Below, in pieces: positions 44,840 through 55,850 of a stretch of DNA of 64,000 nt; within the stretch, counting starts at the first letter, position 1, and each line of letters opens with the position of its first letter. Source of the DNA: Geotrypetes seraphini (taxonomy: Eukaryota > Chordata > Amphibia > Gymnophiona > Dermophiidae); assembly GCF_902459505.1 (NCBI RefSeq), contig NC_047088.1, positions 28,514,730-28,578,729 of the forward strand, given 5' to 3'. Made by a program: the position numbers and the translations under genes. The notes beneath the pieces are model-generated. The model was not told the origin of the DNA. It did not search any database and saw only the letters and a program-made list of their open reading frames with translations.

Positions 44840-47574
44840 TTAAGAATTCTGTTAGCCATCATGGAATTCTGGTATAATCTGTGGCCAAACTTGTCCATGG
44901 TATGACCCTCCCTGCCTGGAGGGACCGCAGCGTAAAGCTTAGATGGATGAGCTTTCTTTAAAGAAGATTCCACCACCAAAGACTGATGGGATAATTGAGA
45001 TTTCTCAAAGCCTTTGCAGGGTACTGTGCGATACCTGGATTCCAGCTTGGCTGGAATGGCTGTGATGGAATAATGAGTTTCCATATTCCTTAAGAAAGTT
45101 TGCTTCAATACTGGAGTCATAGGAAGCCTCAAGGTCTCCTTGGGTGGATGAGGCAACTCCATGTCAGCCAAGTATTCAGGTGTATACTTGAAATCAGAGT
45201 GGAGATCCAGTTGAAGAGCTTTTCCCATGTCGAAGACGAACCTGGCAAAAGAGGCAGACTTTGAGGTTGAGGCATCTTCCGGAGGAGTGCGAGACCGAGG
45301 AACTACTGAGTAGGAGGGAGAAGCCTCTCTGGAATACTGAGACAGAGGCTCAGAGTCCAGACACACAGTAATTGAGGAAGCTGCACTACCTGCATGAGGA
45401 GGAGTCAGTGAGTGTTTGCGCTTCAAAACTCTCGATGGTGAAGTTCCCGGGGTTCGAGGAACAGATTGGGTCGAGGCAGGAGGAGAAAGCTCCCTCGGAG
45501 GCAGGCTCGATGGAGGAGTCCTCAACCTCAATGGACTTCGAGGAGAAGCAGCCGGTGTAATAGCTTTGCGAGGCTTATGTTTAGATTTGGAAGAAGTCTC
45601 AGTAGCCTTGGATAAACGAGGCATAGAAGTCTCAGTATCCAAAGAAGGCGAAGGTTTCTGTTGTAGAGATGTCTCCTGAGGAAGCTTGGAAGTGAGATGC
45701 CTCGAATACCTCGAGCGATGCTTCGGTCGAGGTGGAGGAGACTGTGTCTGAGGAGTAGGTGAAGAGTCACTGGATGAGAACTGGCGAGACTTGCCTCTAG
45801 GTGCTTCCATCGGGGTCTCAGACTACCGCTCAGGCTGGCTCACAGGAAGCTGGGTCGAGGACGGGAGGAGTTGAGCCATGACCGAGGAAATCTGCATGGT
45901 CAGAATGGCTTTTAACATGTCCTCGAACATGGGCACCGAGACAAAAGGATCAGGTCTCGAAGGTGCAGCAGTGCGCTCCAAGGAGGGCGACCTCGAGGTT
46001 GAGTATTCCTGATGCTTGGAGGCACGCTTAGCTGGAAGTCTAGTCAAGGCAGGGAGGCCTGTGACTCTGGAGGCTTCTTAGAAGTGGTACCTGAAGGAGA
46101 AACAGGAGACTTACCCGTCGAGGTCTTCATAGGGGGTGCCGCTGAGGCCTTTGAGGCCGAAGGAGTCGAGGATGAAGCCTTGGTGGAGGCAGAAGCTGGA
46201 GTTGAGGTCGAGGACTTAGAGGTCGAGGCCGTCCCCGAAGCCGAGGTCGAGACCTTGTCAGCCGGCTGGTCCATTGTGCCAAAAAGTTGAAGGAGCTTGG
46301 CCGACAAAGGGCCCGAGGTTGGAGGGTAGCACAACGCGAACAAGCGTCAGGACAATGTTCAGGACCCAGACAAACAATACACCGACTATGGGAATCAGTG
46401 ATTGAAAGGGTCTTGTTGCACTGGCTACACTTTTTGAACCTGGTTAGAGACCGGGACATAGAAAAAACGAAGCCCGACGTACCGAATGAGGTAAGCGGCC
46501 AGGCCTAGGCCTTAAGAAAAAAGAAAAATAAGTGGGTTTTTTAAAAAAAAATTATTGTATGAGAAAGAAAAGAAAAGAATAACAAACGCGAGCACAGCGA
46601 CTAATAAAATAATAAAAGTCGCAGTGAGAGAAGGCAACGAAGGCTGCAGAGCTAGAAGAAGAGAACTTCTCGGCTCCGCAGAAAACGTTGAACTGAGGTT
46701 CCTCACAGGAGAGGCGCGCCCTAACTCGGGCGGGAAGGCACTCGCGTATGCGCAGTGCAGCACTCGGAAGCTCTTACAAAGATCTTCAAGTAGGTCTGCT
46801 TTCGAGGCTGTTCGCTGTGGGGCTCCGTCGGTGACGTCACCCACTGTTGAGAATATGCTGCCTGCTTGTCCTGGGATAAAGCTCGCTCCTGCCCAAACAC
46901 TGCTAGACCACAAAAAAAAAAAAAAAAAAAAAAAAAGGTAAGTTAGAATCAACCAGGATGGGAGACTACCACTAGACTGCCAGAGGGGGACGAGGGTACA
47001 GGGCAGGTGGGATAGTGAGTGAGGGGGCCTGGGTTCAGAGCCTTGCAGGGAAGGGTACAGATCCTGGCAGGGCATGGTACTTGAATATTAAGCCCACATC
47101 TTATATTCAAGTCAACCATTTTTCCTCCTTTTGGGGGGGAAGATGGGGGTCTCGACTTATATATTTGAGTATATATGGTAATATAAACCCCTCCATTTAT
47201 ATTTGAGTTACCATTTTTCCCCTGAAAATGGGGGGAAAAAAACCTGTCTTGGTTTATATTTGAATATACACAGTGACCGCTCTTAACAAAACTATTTAAA
47301 TTCAACAGCAGCCCTTTGTATTACCACAATAAAAATATGGTAGCAGTACCTTAAGGTTCTCCATTTCTTCAAGCTAGACACATTCAATAACTCAAGCTTT
47401 CCAGCAAAGGATCTCACCATAGCTAATAAAAATCTTTTGTTTTAGTTTGCCTATGTTGATTTTACAAAATCAGCATTAGTACAGGGTATCATCAAATAAA
47501 AACCATCTTGCAATTCAGCGGCCAAACCTACCAAGAAAAGTCTGTAGCAGAACTGGCAGCTATTCTCCACACAG

Positions 47575-48757
47575 GAACTTTTTAGTTACACTTTTATTTA
47601 CAAGTTTAGAGAATGTACAATTTCTTACATGGGTTACTTGTGCAAAGTCATACTTCTCAAATGATCAGAGCTAGAGGCTCAAAAAGAGACACTACAGAGC
47701 AAATACCATCTCCCCCCTCCCTCCCCAGTGCTGTTCAGTGTCACCCTACCATCCACTTAGCTATTTTGACTATTTCCAAGTTTCGTGGAGTTGAAAATAT
47801 TTTTTCAAAAAGAGCACACACACACACCAAAGCACACATTACTCACACAACTTTATATACAAACACACAAAAGGGTGACTACTGCCTGAATACAAAAAGG
47901 GGCAGCAAAACTGTTTGGACCTTGAAGTTTATAACTTTCCCAACAATGCAACCCAAAATTGTTTTCTTCACATCTCTCTGCCTTATAAATGCCCAAACAG
48001 TTTGAAAAGTGCTGCTTAAAAATGGTAATGGGCAAAAGCTGGTTTTGCACAGTGTGTAAATATACAGCTATTATCAGCAAAACTGTTGCAGACATGCTGT
48101 TTTGAACTCTTCAAATAAAAAAATTTAACTTTCCATAACCTTCCATGAAATTAAAGTAGTCTCTGAAGTATCACAGTCAGTCTGCAAAACCTTTAAGCTG
48201 CAATTTATGAATGCTCACCCAGTTCTGTATTAACTTTACAGTTCTGTGACCTTCTGATAAAGAATTGCACACAAGAAATATAACTGGCTCTAGAGTAGAA
48301 AGCATCATTCTCATTCAGTCTGAATTTGATTATACCGGGTATGTGACCAGCCTGGGCAGGTCAGCACCTTACCATCCAAATATGTACACAGAAGTGTACA
48401 ATTATACTTCAATACCCCCTCCCTCCATACAACTTATAAATGCACCATTATGTAACAATTACTATTAGTCGTGGCAAATTGCAGCCATGCCCAATACCAC
48501 TTTAAGGCTGGAGATGAAGGACCACAGAAAATGAAATTTAGTCATCAAGTAATTCTTTAGCAAGTAACCCAGGTACAGTACATTTGACTTCAAAGTAGAT
48601 GGTTTGTGATGTCCAAGGGAAAGAAGCTTCAGCAAGGGGTGGCGACAGTATAACAGCCATTTTGCTTCCAACAAAGTAAATGCAATGAGGCGAAGAGGAC
48701 TCAAACACTTCATATATTTTTTCTCAGGGCCAGAGTGTTCATGTACATTGGCCTGGG
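47575..48757 (-). other. UBE2A: UBE2A 3' untranslated region
   Basis: About 1.2 kb between the UBE2A stop (48758-48760) and a poly(A) signal at 47593-47598. It is free of recognisable repeats, with a CA-rich tract near 47815-47875, as expected for the long 3' UTR of this gene. The exact cleavage site (about 47570-47580) is inferred. Confidence 0.6.
47593..47598 (-). promoter_or_regulatory. Poly(A) signal AATAAA of UBE2A
   Basis: TTTATT on the + strand, i.e. AATAAA on the - strand (GTAAATAAAAG), about 1.16 kb after the UBE2A stop. It is the first such signal followed by repeat-rich sequence. Other AATAAA-like signals within the UTR (e.g. near 48115) could be used as well. Confidence 0.5.
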
Positions 48758-48886
48758 TCAACAATCACGCCAGCTCTGTTCCACTATTGCAGACACCCGT
48801 TTTTCATACTCTCGCTTGTTCTCCTGATACAGCTGAGCTGCCTGGCTGTTTGCAGGGCTGTTAGGGTTTGGTTCATCCAGTAAAGA
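48758..48886 (-). CDS. UBE2A: UBE2A last coding exon
   Basis: 42 codons plus TGA. Acceptor TTTCTTCAG|TC with AG at 48888-48887. The intron of 835 bases (48887-49721) carries a CR1 fragment and a poly-A run. Confidence 0.95.
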   Translation of the reverse strand, partial: SLLDEPNPNSPANSQAAQLYQENKREYEKRVSAIVEQSWRDC

Positions 48887-49810
48887 CTGAAGAAATAAAA
48901 CATACACGTGTTATAGTGGTTTATAAGAAACCAACAATATTTAATAAGAAACAAGCATCTTAATTATACCAAGTATCCAGTCAATGAGAAGAAAAAATAA
49001 AGTGGATACTGGGTCAGACAGCCCAGTATCGTGTTTCCAACAGTGGCCAACCCAGGTCACAAGTACCGACAGAAACCCCAATAGTAGCAACATTACATAG
49101 TACCAATCCCACCATGTCTGCCTCAATAGCAGACTATGGACTTTTCCTTCAGGAACTTGTCCAAGCCTTTTTTAAACCCAGCTATGCTAACCACTGTTGC
49201 TCAAAGTCATAGAAAGACTAGATGAAGGAAGTCACTTTTGTACTCTGAAAAATCAGAACAAAGTTTCTGGGGCAGGCAGATAACTATACAATGCTACTTT
49301 CATTGCAGCTAGAGCAAGAATTTAACCAAAATATTGAATAAACCCTTGTGTTCAAGTTATTCATTTTATTTCTCCTTTCTAGGCATTTAAACAATGAAGT
49401 TATACTTTTTAAAATGTTTCTCCCAAAATAAAAAATGAGTTTTGGTTATACTATTACTAGTTATAAGGAAAAAAGATCACACAAGGTACCTTTTATAAAG
49501 CCAATAAGTTTCCTAAATCCAGGCCCAACAACAAATGCACACCAATATACAAAATTTACAATCACTTTAAAAAAAAAAAAAAAAAAAGTGTAGAGTACAG
49601 GCATATGTGTAACCCCACCTCCACTCCATCCAAACAACAAGCAGAAAATAACTACACACAGATCATATAAAGCAAAAACTAAAGCTAAATTATAAGCCGA
49701 AGAATAAGAAACCTAAAGTACCTGTATGGATGTTAAAATTGAGGATACGTCGTAAGTGGGACTCCAACGATTCTGAAGAATATCCAGACATATACTACCA
49801 TCTGCATACA
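48758..49810 (-). CDS. UBE2A: UBE2A (RAD6A) ubiquitin-conjugating enzyme, last two coding exons
   Basis: UBE2A is the E2 enzyme that works with RAD18 on PCNA and with RNF20/40 on histone H2B. The penultimate exon (49810-49722) and last exon (48886-48758) splice in frame and give [20 protein letters not shown], then [29 protein letters not shown] and [11 protein letters not shown], ending EQSWRDC. The catalytic cysteine is in SICLDIL (Cys88 in human numbering), and the active-site-region residues N and W of QNRWSP are present. The WRDC end identifies UBE2A rather than UBE2B, which ends WNDS. No lesions are seen, so it is functional. Earlier exons (residues 1-81) are not in this window and must lie beyond 64000, making the intron upstream of 49810 at least 14 kb. 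It is convergent with NKRF, as in human. Confidence 0.95.
49000..49205 (-). mobile_element. CR1-like LINE 3' end fragment in the last UBE2A intron
   Basis: TACTGGGTCAGACAGCCCAGTATC.. and CAGTGGCCAACCCAGGTCAC match the antisense 3' end of the CR1-like family at 3890-4788. About 200 bases, no coding part. It lies between the two UBE2A exons. Confidence 0.8.
49722..49810 (-). CDS. UBE2A: UBE2A penultimate coding exon (catalytic Cys exon)
   Basis: 89 bases. Acceptor ...TTTCTAG|TG (AG at 49812-49811) and donor ATACAG|GTACTT (GT at 49721-49720). It starts with the last two bases of a Val codon and ends at a complete Gln codon. Confidence 0.95.
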
Positions 49811-50680
49811 CTAGAAATGTATTAAAAAGGTTAGGCACAGAAGAAAAATTATATATAGGTTGGAGTCAGAATAAAACTGCTGCAAGTACTAAAACTCCAC
49901 AAGTAACATCATACCACAACCCATACATAGTCTGCAGCCCCTTAATTCAGCTCATATACATGATGAAAAAGAACGCATGCATAAAACAAAGTTAAGATAC
50001 TGTGCTGTCCTCGGAGAACATTTGCTACAGGTAAGAAGTATCTTTGCTTTCTCAGACAACAAGCAGACATAATATTCTCACATGTGGGACTCCCAAGCTG
50101 CCATGATCAAGATTTTGGAGGATAATGGATATATAAACATTAGCCTGGTGAAACCCAAGAGGGTTGGAGAGAATTTGGCACTTGGGTACAGAAAAGATTT
50201 TGCAGCACTGTTTGTCCATACCTACCATCTCATCTGGAGTTGTGTTCTAAACAGTAGTGAGAAGTAAAGGTATGGAGTGAGGACCTAATAGCCACATTGC
50301 AGATATCCTTAGCAGATGCAGAGCGGAATTGAGCCACTAAAGTAGCCATATTGGACATTATGGGCCGTCACACAACCCTGAAGTGTCAGACCAGCCTGAG
50401 TATATGTGAAGGAGATACAGTCCACTAGAAAAGTTGAGAGTTCTCTTGGTAACAAGAACTCTGAGTGTTAGGGTCAAAAGCCACAAAAAGCTGGGAAGAT
50501 CCTCTATGAAATTTGGCCCTATCCAGCTAGAGCATGTTTTCTTTCCAAAACCACATACACAGCCTGAACAACAAAACAGGCAGAATTATGGACTGGTTGA
50601 GGTAGGAATTTTGGATGAGTTCAAAGCACTACTCTGTTGTGTAAGAATCTTGTGTAGGGAGGATCAGACACAAGAGCTTG

Positions 50681-51035
50681 AAGTGGCCTAGTGGTTAGAG
50701 CAGCTGCCTCAGCATCCTGAGGTTGCAAGTTCCAATTCCTCCTGCAGCTCCTTGTAACTCTAGGCAAGTCATTTATGATTCATTGCTCCAGTTAGAAAAT
50801 AAGTACCTGTCTATGTAAACCACAAAGAAAAAGCAGTATAACTAGTGTGACCATATGGCTCCAGAAAAAAGGGGACGGATTGAGACATCTGGCTTTTACT
50901 TCCATTGAAAGCATTGGAAGTAAGGAGAACAGATTGAGACATCTTGGTTGCTTTCAATGGAAGTAAAACCCGGATGTCTCAATCCGTCCCCTTTTTTTTC
51001 TGAAGCCATATGGTCACACTAAGTATAACAAGTCT
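50681..51035 (+). mobile_element. tRNA-derived SINE, split by a hAT MITE
   Basis: The head has an RNA polymerase III A box (TGGCCTAGTGG, 50684-50694) and B box (GGTTGCAAGTTCCAATTCC, 50721-50739). The body reads AGGCAAGTCATTTATGATTC, then AAGTACCTGTCTATGTAAAC, and a tail GCAGTATAACAAG. The tail is interrupted by the MITE at 50843-51021, whose duplicated flank is part of this tail. Confidence 0.75.
50835..51029. mobile_element. hAT-type palindromic MITE with 8-bp target duplication
   Basis: Element 50843-51021 (179 bp). Long inverted ends: TAGTGTGACCATATGGC.. mirrored by GCCATATGGTCACACTA, continuing through GGGGACGGATTGAGACAT / ATGTCTCAATCCGTCCCC. Target duplication AGTATAAC at 50835-50842 and 51022-51029. 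No coding content. It is a near-perfect hairpin, so fairly young. Confidence 0.85.
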
Positions 51036-51063
51036 CATCCGTTTTACCCCTCACTCACACAGT

Positions 51064-52011
51064 GTGTAGATTAGAGGTTTGCATGGGAACGGGGATTGCA
51101 GGTCCCGTGGGGATCTCCGCTAGGTTCATGTTTTGCTCAGTGCCTATTTGTTTTTGCTATCCCCTGTATTATCTGTAATTTTAAAGATATGTTCATCGCT
51201 TAAAAATTTGAGTAAGCGATTAATCAAATACACAATAAACTTGAAACTTGGACGCTGGTTCTCCAGGACTCCCACGGAAGTGGCAGTCTACCTTTGTTCC
51301 AATGTTCCCTCTAAGCTCTTCGATCCCTCAGCACACCAGTTGCTGATTGCCACTCACATGGGAGAGCTCTGTACATCCACCAATCAAGGGAGACAGAGCT
51401 GGAGCTTGATGGCCAATCATGAGCACTTCCTTGTAGAGGTCTCCCAGTAGTGAGCCTTGGTGTGAGACCTCCCCTCAAGAATCTTGTTGGCTCAAGCCTG
51501 CCACCACTCACTGCGGCTGTGCAGAGGAGTGTGGGAGAGACTAGACAGCATAACTGTGCAGTTCCGGAGCCACAATACCCTGAATTAAACTGCTTCAGCC
51601 CAGCAGATACCAACATTAAATATGTAACTTAAAAAAAAAGAGCAGAGGGGGAGAGAATTGCTGCTCATCAAATTCTGCCTTAAATCTACTTCTTTGGGAT
51701 AGCATTTTGTTGATATGCCAACCCCACTCGACTGGGGAGAGGGAGGGAGAAGGGGTATTGGTTTTATGCCTGTTCTGGCAGATGTCCAACTGTTTTGAAT
51801 TTTCTGTAAAACACAATTAAAACAAATCAAAACTGTCAGAAGTAATTGCTGCTTTTTATGGGGACACAGATGGACGGGATTCCTCGCAGGGACGGAGACG
51901 AAGGAGATTCTGGTGGGGGATGGGCAGAATTCTGGCAGTTACGGATGGGGACGGGCAGGATTCTGGTGGGGACCCGTGGGATTTCTGTCCCTGCGCAACT
52001 CTAGTGCAGAT
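51064..52011. mobile_element. hAT-type non-autonomous element
   Basis: Element 51072-52003. Ends TAGAGGTTTGCATGGGAACG and the complement of TAGAGTTGCGCAGGGAC. Flanks GTGTAGAT (51064-51071) and GTGCAGAT (52004-52011) differ at one base of eight, consistent with an aged hAT duplication. The interior holds a LINE/SINE tail (~51150-51250) and unplaced sequence, no transposase. GGGGACGGG-type runs near both ends are typical of the family. Confidence 0.7.
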
Positions 52012-52309
52012 GTTTGTTTATCACCCGCCCTTATCCAGGGCGAGTTACATGTTAACATATAAAATAAAACGTAACATTTATCGTACAAATTACATCAAGA
52101 CCATCACTATAACTACATACACACATATAAAATTAGATTGCATAAAACATACTAACCAATCGTATCCTACATCAAAATGTAAAAATACATAAGGCACACA
52201 GGATGCCTCATGAAAAACATCTTTATGAGACAAATTAGACCATCGAAAGCCTCTGTAACCAGCACTCAGCCCTCAACAGTCATCACTCCTACCCCCTCAG
52301 CCAAACTCA

Positions 52310-52550
52310 TACCATATATTTCATCTTACAGAACAGGTGTCTTTTCAACAATTTCTTGAAGTTCTCTAAATTTTGCTGTTGGCGAATATATCCTGGAAGG
52401 TTATTCCACTCCCTGGGACCAATACAGTGAAAGACACTGTTCCTGGAAGAAGAAAGCCTTAAGTCCCACAAAGCTGGCACAAACAGATCACAATGCTCAA
52501 TTGAGCAAAGCAGTCGAGGAAGGCAATGAGGAAAATGAAGGCAATGAAGA
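52310..52550 (-). mobile_element. L2/Rex-like LINE, reverse transcriptase C-terminal fragment
   Basis: - strand reading RNSVFHCIGPREWNNLPGYI then NLENFKKLLKRHLF matches the conserved end of L2-type ORF2 (W-N-x-L-P ... F-K-x-x-L-K-x-H-L-F). It is bounded by a short tail block (TTTATCACCCGCCC..GGGCGAGTTACA near 52017-52050) on one side and DIRS sequence on the other. Confidence 0.65.
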
Positions 52551-52974
52551 AAATGACTTGCCAAGTGAGAAGTTTGAGACAGATGCTCAAAGGGAGACTT
52601 CATTAGAGTAGATCATACTACATTAAGATGCTAAATAACAGGTGGAGGCTTGATAGATGGTTTGGTGTGGTAAAATCCTTTCGTGAACCTGGCTAATTGT
52701 AACAGTGTTTGATGTTATTTGCAATCTTATATCCTGCAGAATCATCATTGATTGAGAGTTCTAGTCAGGTTACAAGTAGCATATTGCTACATAGAAGTCA
52801 GTATTGAGAAACCTATGTTACACAGAATTACAAATGCTATAAAGAATTATATATGCTATATGAAATTATCAAACTTATCAAATTGTGCATACAGTATGAG
52901 ATAATGTCAAAGATAGCAGCTGACTGTTAACATCGTCTTTATTTCAGATGCTTGTATTAGTCTGAGTCTCTTTG

Positions 52975-55200
52975 GATTATGATAAAATGAGGAAAATGGT
53001 TAAAAAGAAGATAAAAGGATCAGTTGCAAAGGTTAGCACTCTAAATCAGGCATGAATGTTATTTAAAAATACCATTGTGGAAACCCAGACCGGATGTATT
53101 CCACGTATCAGCAAAGGTGGCAAGAAGAGGAAATGAGAGCTGGCGTACTTAAAAGGTGAAGTGAAAGAGGCTATTTAAGCCAAAAAAAACCATCCTTTAA
53201 AGAATGGAAAAAGGATCCAAATAAGGAAAATAAGAAACACAAACACTGGCAAGTTAGATGCAAAGCATTGATAAAGACAGCTAAAAAAGAATATGAAGAG
53301 AAACTTGCAAAAAAAGGCAAAAACTCATAGCAATTTTTTAGGTACATGAGAAGCAGAAAACAGGTGAGGGAATCTGTGGGATCAATGGACAATCAAGGAG
53401 CAAAAGAGGCGCTCAGGGAGGATAAGGCCATAGTGGAAAGACTGAATGAATTCTCTGCTTTGGTCTTTATGGAAGAAGATGTACCGGAAAGAGTTTTCAA
53501 GGGTGATGTTGCAGAGAACTGAAAAATCTCGGTGAATCTGGAATATGTACTAAGCCAAATCAACAAGTTAAAAAGTGATAAGTTGCCAGGACCGGATGGT
53601 ATACATCCCAGGGTACTAAAAGAACTCAAACATGAAAATGCTGACCTGCTGATAGTGATCTCTAACCTGTCTCTAAAATCATCTGTAGTACCTGAAAATT
53701 GGAGGGTGGCCAATGTTAGGCTGATTTTTAAAAAGGGCTCCAGGGAAGATCTGGGAAATTAGATAAGTAAGCCTCATTTCAGTGCCGGGCAAAATGGTAG
53801 AAACAATTATAAAAAATAAAACTATGGAACACGTAGACAAACATGATTTAATGAGATGGAGTCAGCATGGGTTCAGCCGAGGGAGACCTTGCCTCACAAA
53901 TTTGCTTAACTTCTTTAAAGGTGTGAATAAACATGTGGATAAAGGTGAGCCGGTTGATATAGTGTATCTAGATTTTCAGAAAGCTTTTGATAAAGTTCCT
54001 CACAAATTGCTCCTGAGAGAATTATTGTCATGGGATAGGTGGCAAAGTTCAGTTGTGGATTAGGAATTTGTTATCGGATAGAAAACAAGAAGGCAGGGTT
54101 AAATGGTCATTTTTCTCAATGGAGGAGAGTAAACAGTGGAATGCCACAGGGGTCTATACTGGGACCGGTGCTATTTAACTTATTATAAATGATCTGGACA
54201 TTGGAACCACAAGTGAGGTGATTAAATTTGCAGATGACACTAAACTGTTCAGTTATTAAAACGCATGCGGATTGTGAAAAATTGCAGGCAGACCTTAGGA
54301 AATTGGAAGACTGGCTGTCCAAATGGCAAATGAAATTTAATGTGGACAAATGCAAAGTGATGCACATTGGGAAGAATAACCTTAATCACAGTTACCGGAT
54401 GCTAGGGTCCACCTTGGGGATTAGCACCCAAGAAAAGGATCTGATCATCGTAGACAATACAATAAAGCCTGCCCAATGTGTGGCGGCGGGCAAAAAAAAG
54501 CAAACACAATGCTAGGAATTATTAAAAAAGGGATGGTTAACAATATTATAATGCCCCCATATCACTCCATTCTGCGACCTCATTTGGAGTATTGCATTCA
54601 ATTCTTATCTTATTATTTCAAGAAAGATACAGTGGCACTAGAAAAGGTTCAAAGAAGAGCAACCAAGATGGTAAAGGGGATAGAACTCCTCTCGTATGAA
54701 GAAAGACTAAAACGGTTAGGGTTCTTTCAGCTTGGAAAAGAGCCGACTGAGGGGAGATATGATTGAAGTCTACAAAATCCTGAGTGGAGTAGAACGGGTA
54801 CAAGTGGATCGATTTTTCACACCATCAAAAATTACAAAGACTAGGGGGACACTCGAAGTCACAGGGAAATAATTTTAAAACCAATAGGAGGAAATTTTTT
54901 TTCACTCAGAGAATAGTTAAGCTCTGGAATGCGCTGCCAGAAGATGTGGTAAGAGCGAATAGCGAAGCTGGTTTTAAGAAAAGTTTAGACAAGTTCCCGT
55001 AGGAAAAGTCCATAGTCTGTTATTGAGAAAAACATGGAGGAAGTCACTGCTTGCCCTGAATCGGTAGCATGGAATATTGCTACTCCTTGGGTTTTGTCCA
55101 GGTACTAATGACCTGGATTGGCCACCGTGAGAACAGGCTACTGGGCTTGATGGACCATTGATCTGACCCAGTAAGGCTATCCTTATGCTCTTATGTTATG
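52975..55200 (+). mobile_element. CR1-like LINE, 5'-truncated ORF2 and 3' end
   Basis: ORF2 pieces in order: [20 protein letters not shown] (53560-53620), [20 protein letters not shown] (53965-54025), the GVPQGS-type and FADD-type blocks (~54140-54245, FADDTKLFS-like), then EDWLSKWQMKFNVDKCKVMH (54308-54367), GISTQEKDL, and RPHLEYCIQFL (54569). The 3' end GGGTCAGATC-type tail lies near 55160-55200 (CTTATGCTCTTATG). Many frame changes; dead. Same subfamily as the copy at 3890-4788. Confidence 0.85.
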
Positions 55201-55508
55201 GATTTAAAAAAAAAAAAAAAAACCCAACCAAAAACGTTTACACATTTTTGTTTGAATTATGATAGGAAGCGAGTTCCATCCTTTTGCTATTTTGTAATTG
55301 AATGATTTGCTGTGAAATTTATTTTATATCTTTCAGAGTTGGGAATGATAGATCAGACTGTTAAAGAGTTACGCTGATCAGCAAATCTACCCAATCTGAG
55401 GAAGCTATTAGAAACATCACTATATAATGTTTTAAATGCTAAGCAGCATAGTTTAAATTCTATTCTTTTTTCTATTGGTAGCTAGTGTAGTTTAAATCTT
55501 GATTGTAG
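55201..55508. other. AT-rich stretch, possible LINE 3' UTR
   Basis: A-run at 55206-55223, then AT-rich text with phrases similar in style to about 28205-28790. Possibly an L2-like LINE 3' untranslated part. Not firmly identified. Confidence 0.3.
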
Positions 55509-55510
55509 TA

Positions 55511-55850
55511 CAGTGGAACCTCGGTTTGCGAGTAACCCAGTTTGAGAGTGTTTTGCAAGACGAGCAAAACACTCAGCAAACTTTTGCCTCGCAAACCGAG
55601 CATGTTCCGATAAGCAAGCACCTCCCCCCCCGCTCTAACCGGCATCACACCCCCCGAACCGGCATCACAACCCCCCGCGAATGCCCCCCCTACCGGGAGA
55701 ACCGCATTGCACCCCCGTGCTGAAAACAGCATCCGCCCACCCTTCCTCTCAAACACGCTCCTTACCCCTTCTGCTGGTTGTGAGAGTGAAAGCAAGCTCC
55801 CGCCTCTTGCCTGGGCCGGGCCTTGAGCATCTTCGGCTCCCTCTGTAATT
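55511..55850 (+). mobile_element. Tigger-like DNA transposon, one end only
   Basis: CAGTGGAACCTCGGTTTGCG at 55511 after TA, followed by GTTTTGCAAGACGAGCAAAAC as in the element at 6042. The far end is missing where L1 sequence begins near 55850. Confidence 0.72.

Larger units (their letters stand above)
33471..46880 (-). mobile_element. DIRS-type retrotransposon, element B, carrying two nested insertions
   Basis: Treated as a fossil. On the - strand: 5' terminal repeat (~46700-46880); gag-like region (~46.5-44.8 and 43.2-42.8 kb); reverse transcriptase start (~42.7-42.3 kb) continuing at ~36.4-35.8 kb (YLDDWLIKAPSLQG); RNase H (~35.6-35.3 kb; VLTTDSSTYAWGAH); tyrosine recombinase (~34.85-33.95 kb; RKPSTRQCYGQKWTRFSAW, RVSELQALV); ICR (~33700-33810); 3' terminal repeat (33471-~33700). 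Element C (36388-42316) lies in its reverse transcriptase part and an L1-derived element (43181-44823) in its gag part. It is broken in several places and older than C, with terminal sequence closer to A than to C. Confidence 0.85.
32190..47275. mobile_element. Possible host element split by DIRS B (parts at 32190-33470 and 46881-47275)
   Basis: GTATACTCAAATATAAACAG near 32190 is mirrored by GGTTTATATTTGAATATACA near 47250. Text close to the DIRS B insertion (TAAGCAGGAGCGAGCTC near 32970; GCTCGCTCCTGCCCAAACACTGCTAGACC near 46880) also looks like two halves of one palindromic repeat. A non-autonomous DNA element of roughly 1.7 kb may have been split by the 13.4-kb DIRS insertion. A related end-like block at about 47150-47220 complicates this. 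Family unknown. Confidence 0.35.
50003..52730 (-). mobile_element. Old DIRS-type remnant in UBE2A intron, interrupted
   Basis: Treated as a fossil. 50003-50680 follows the layout of the recombinase end of elements A-C in diverged form (near the end, text equivalent to the ICR at about 50020-50090; then blocks matching the 33,900-34,400 part of element B). The matching recombinase part resumes at about 52555-52730 (complement of a HPPIKPP-type block). Between the two pieces lie a SINE, two hAT-type elements and an L2-like LINE. Many breaks; old. Confidence 0.6.

Noticed and set aside
17592-46880. CRISPR-like spaced repeats (recurring 'AGGACAAGCAGGCAG' text)
   Set aside because: The recurrences are terminal and internal complementary repeats of three DIRS elements, in both orientations and kilobases apart.
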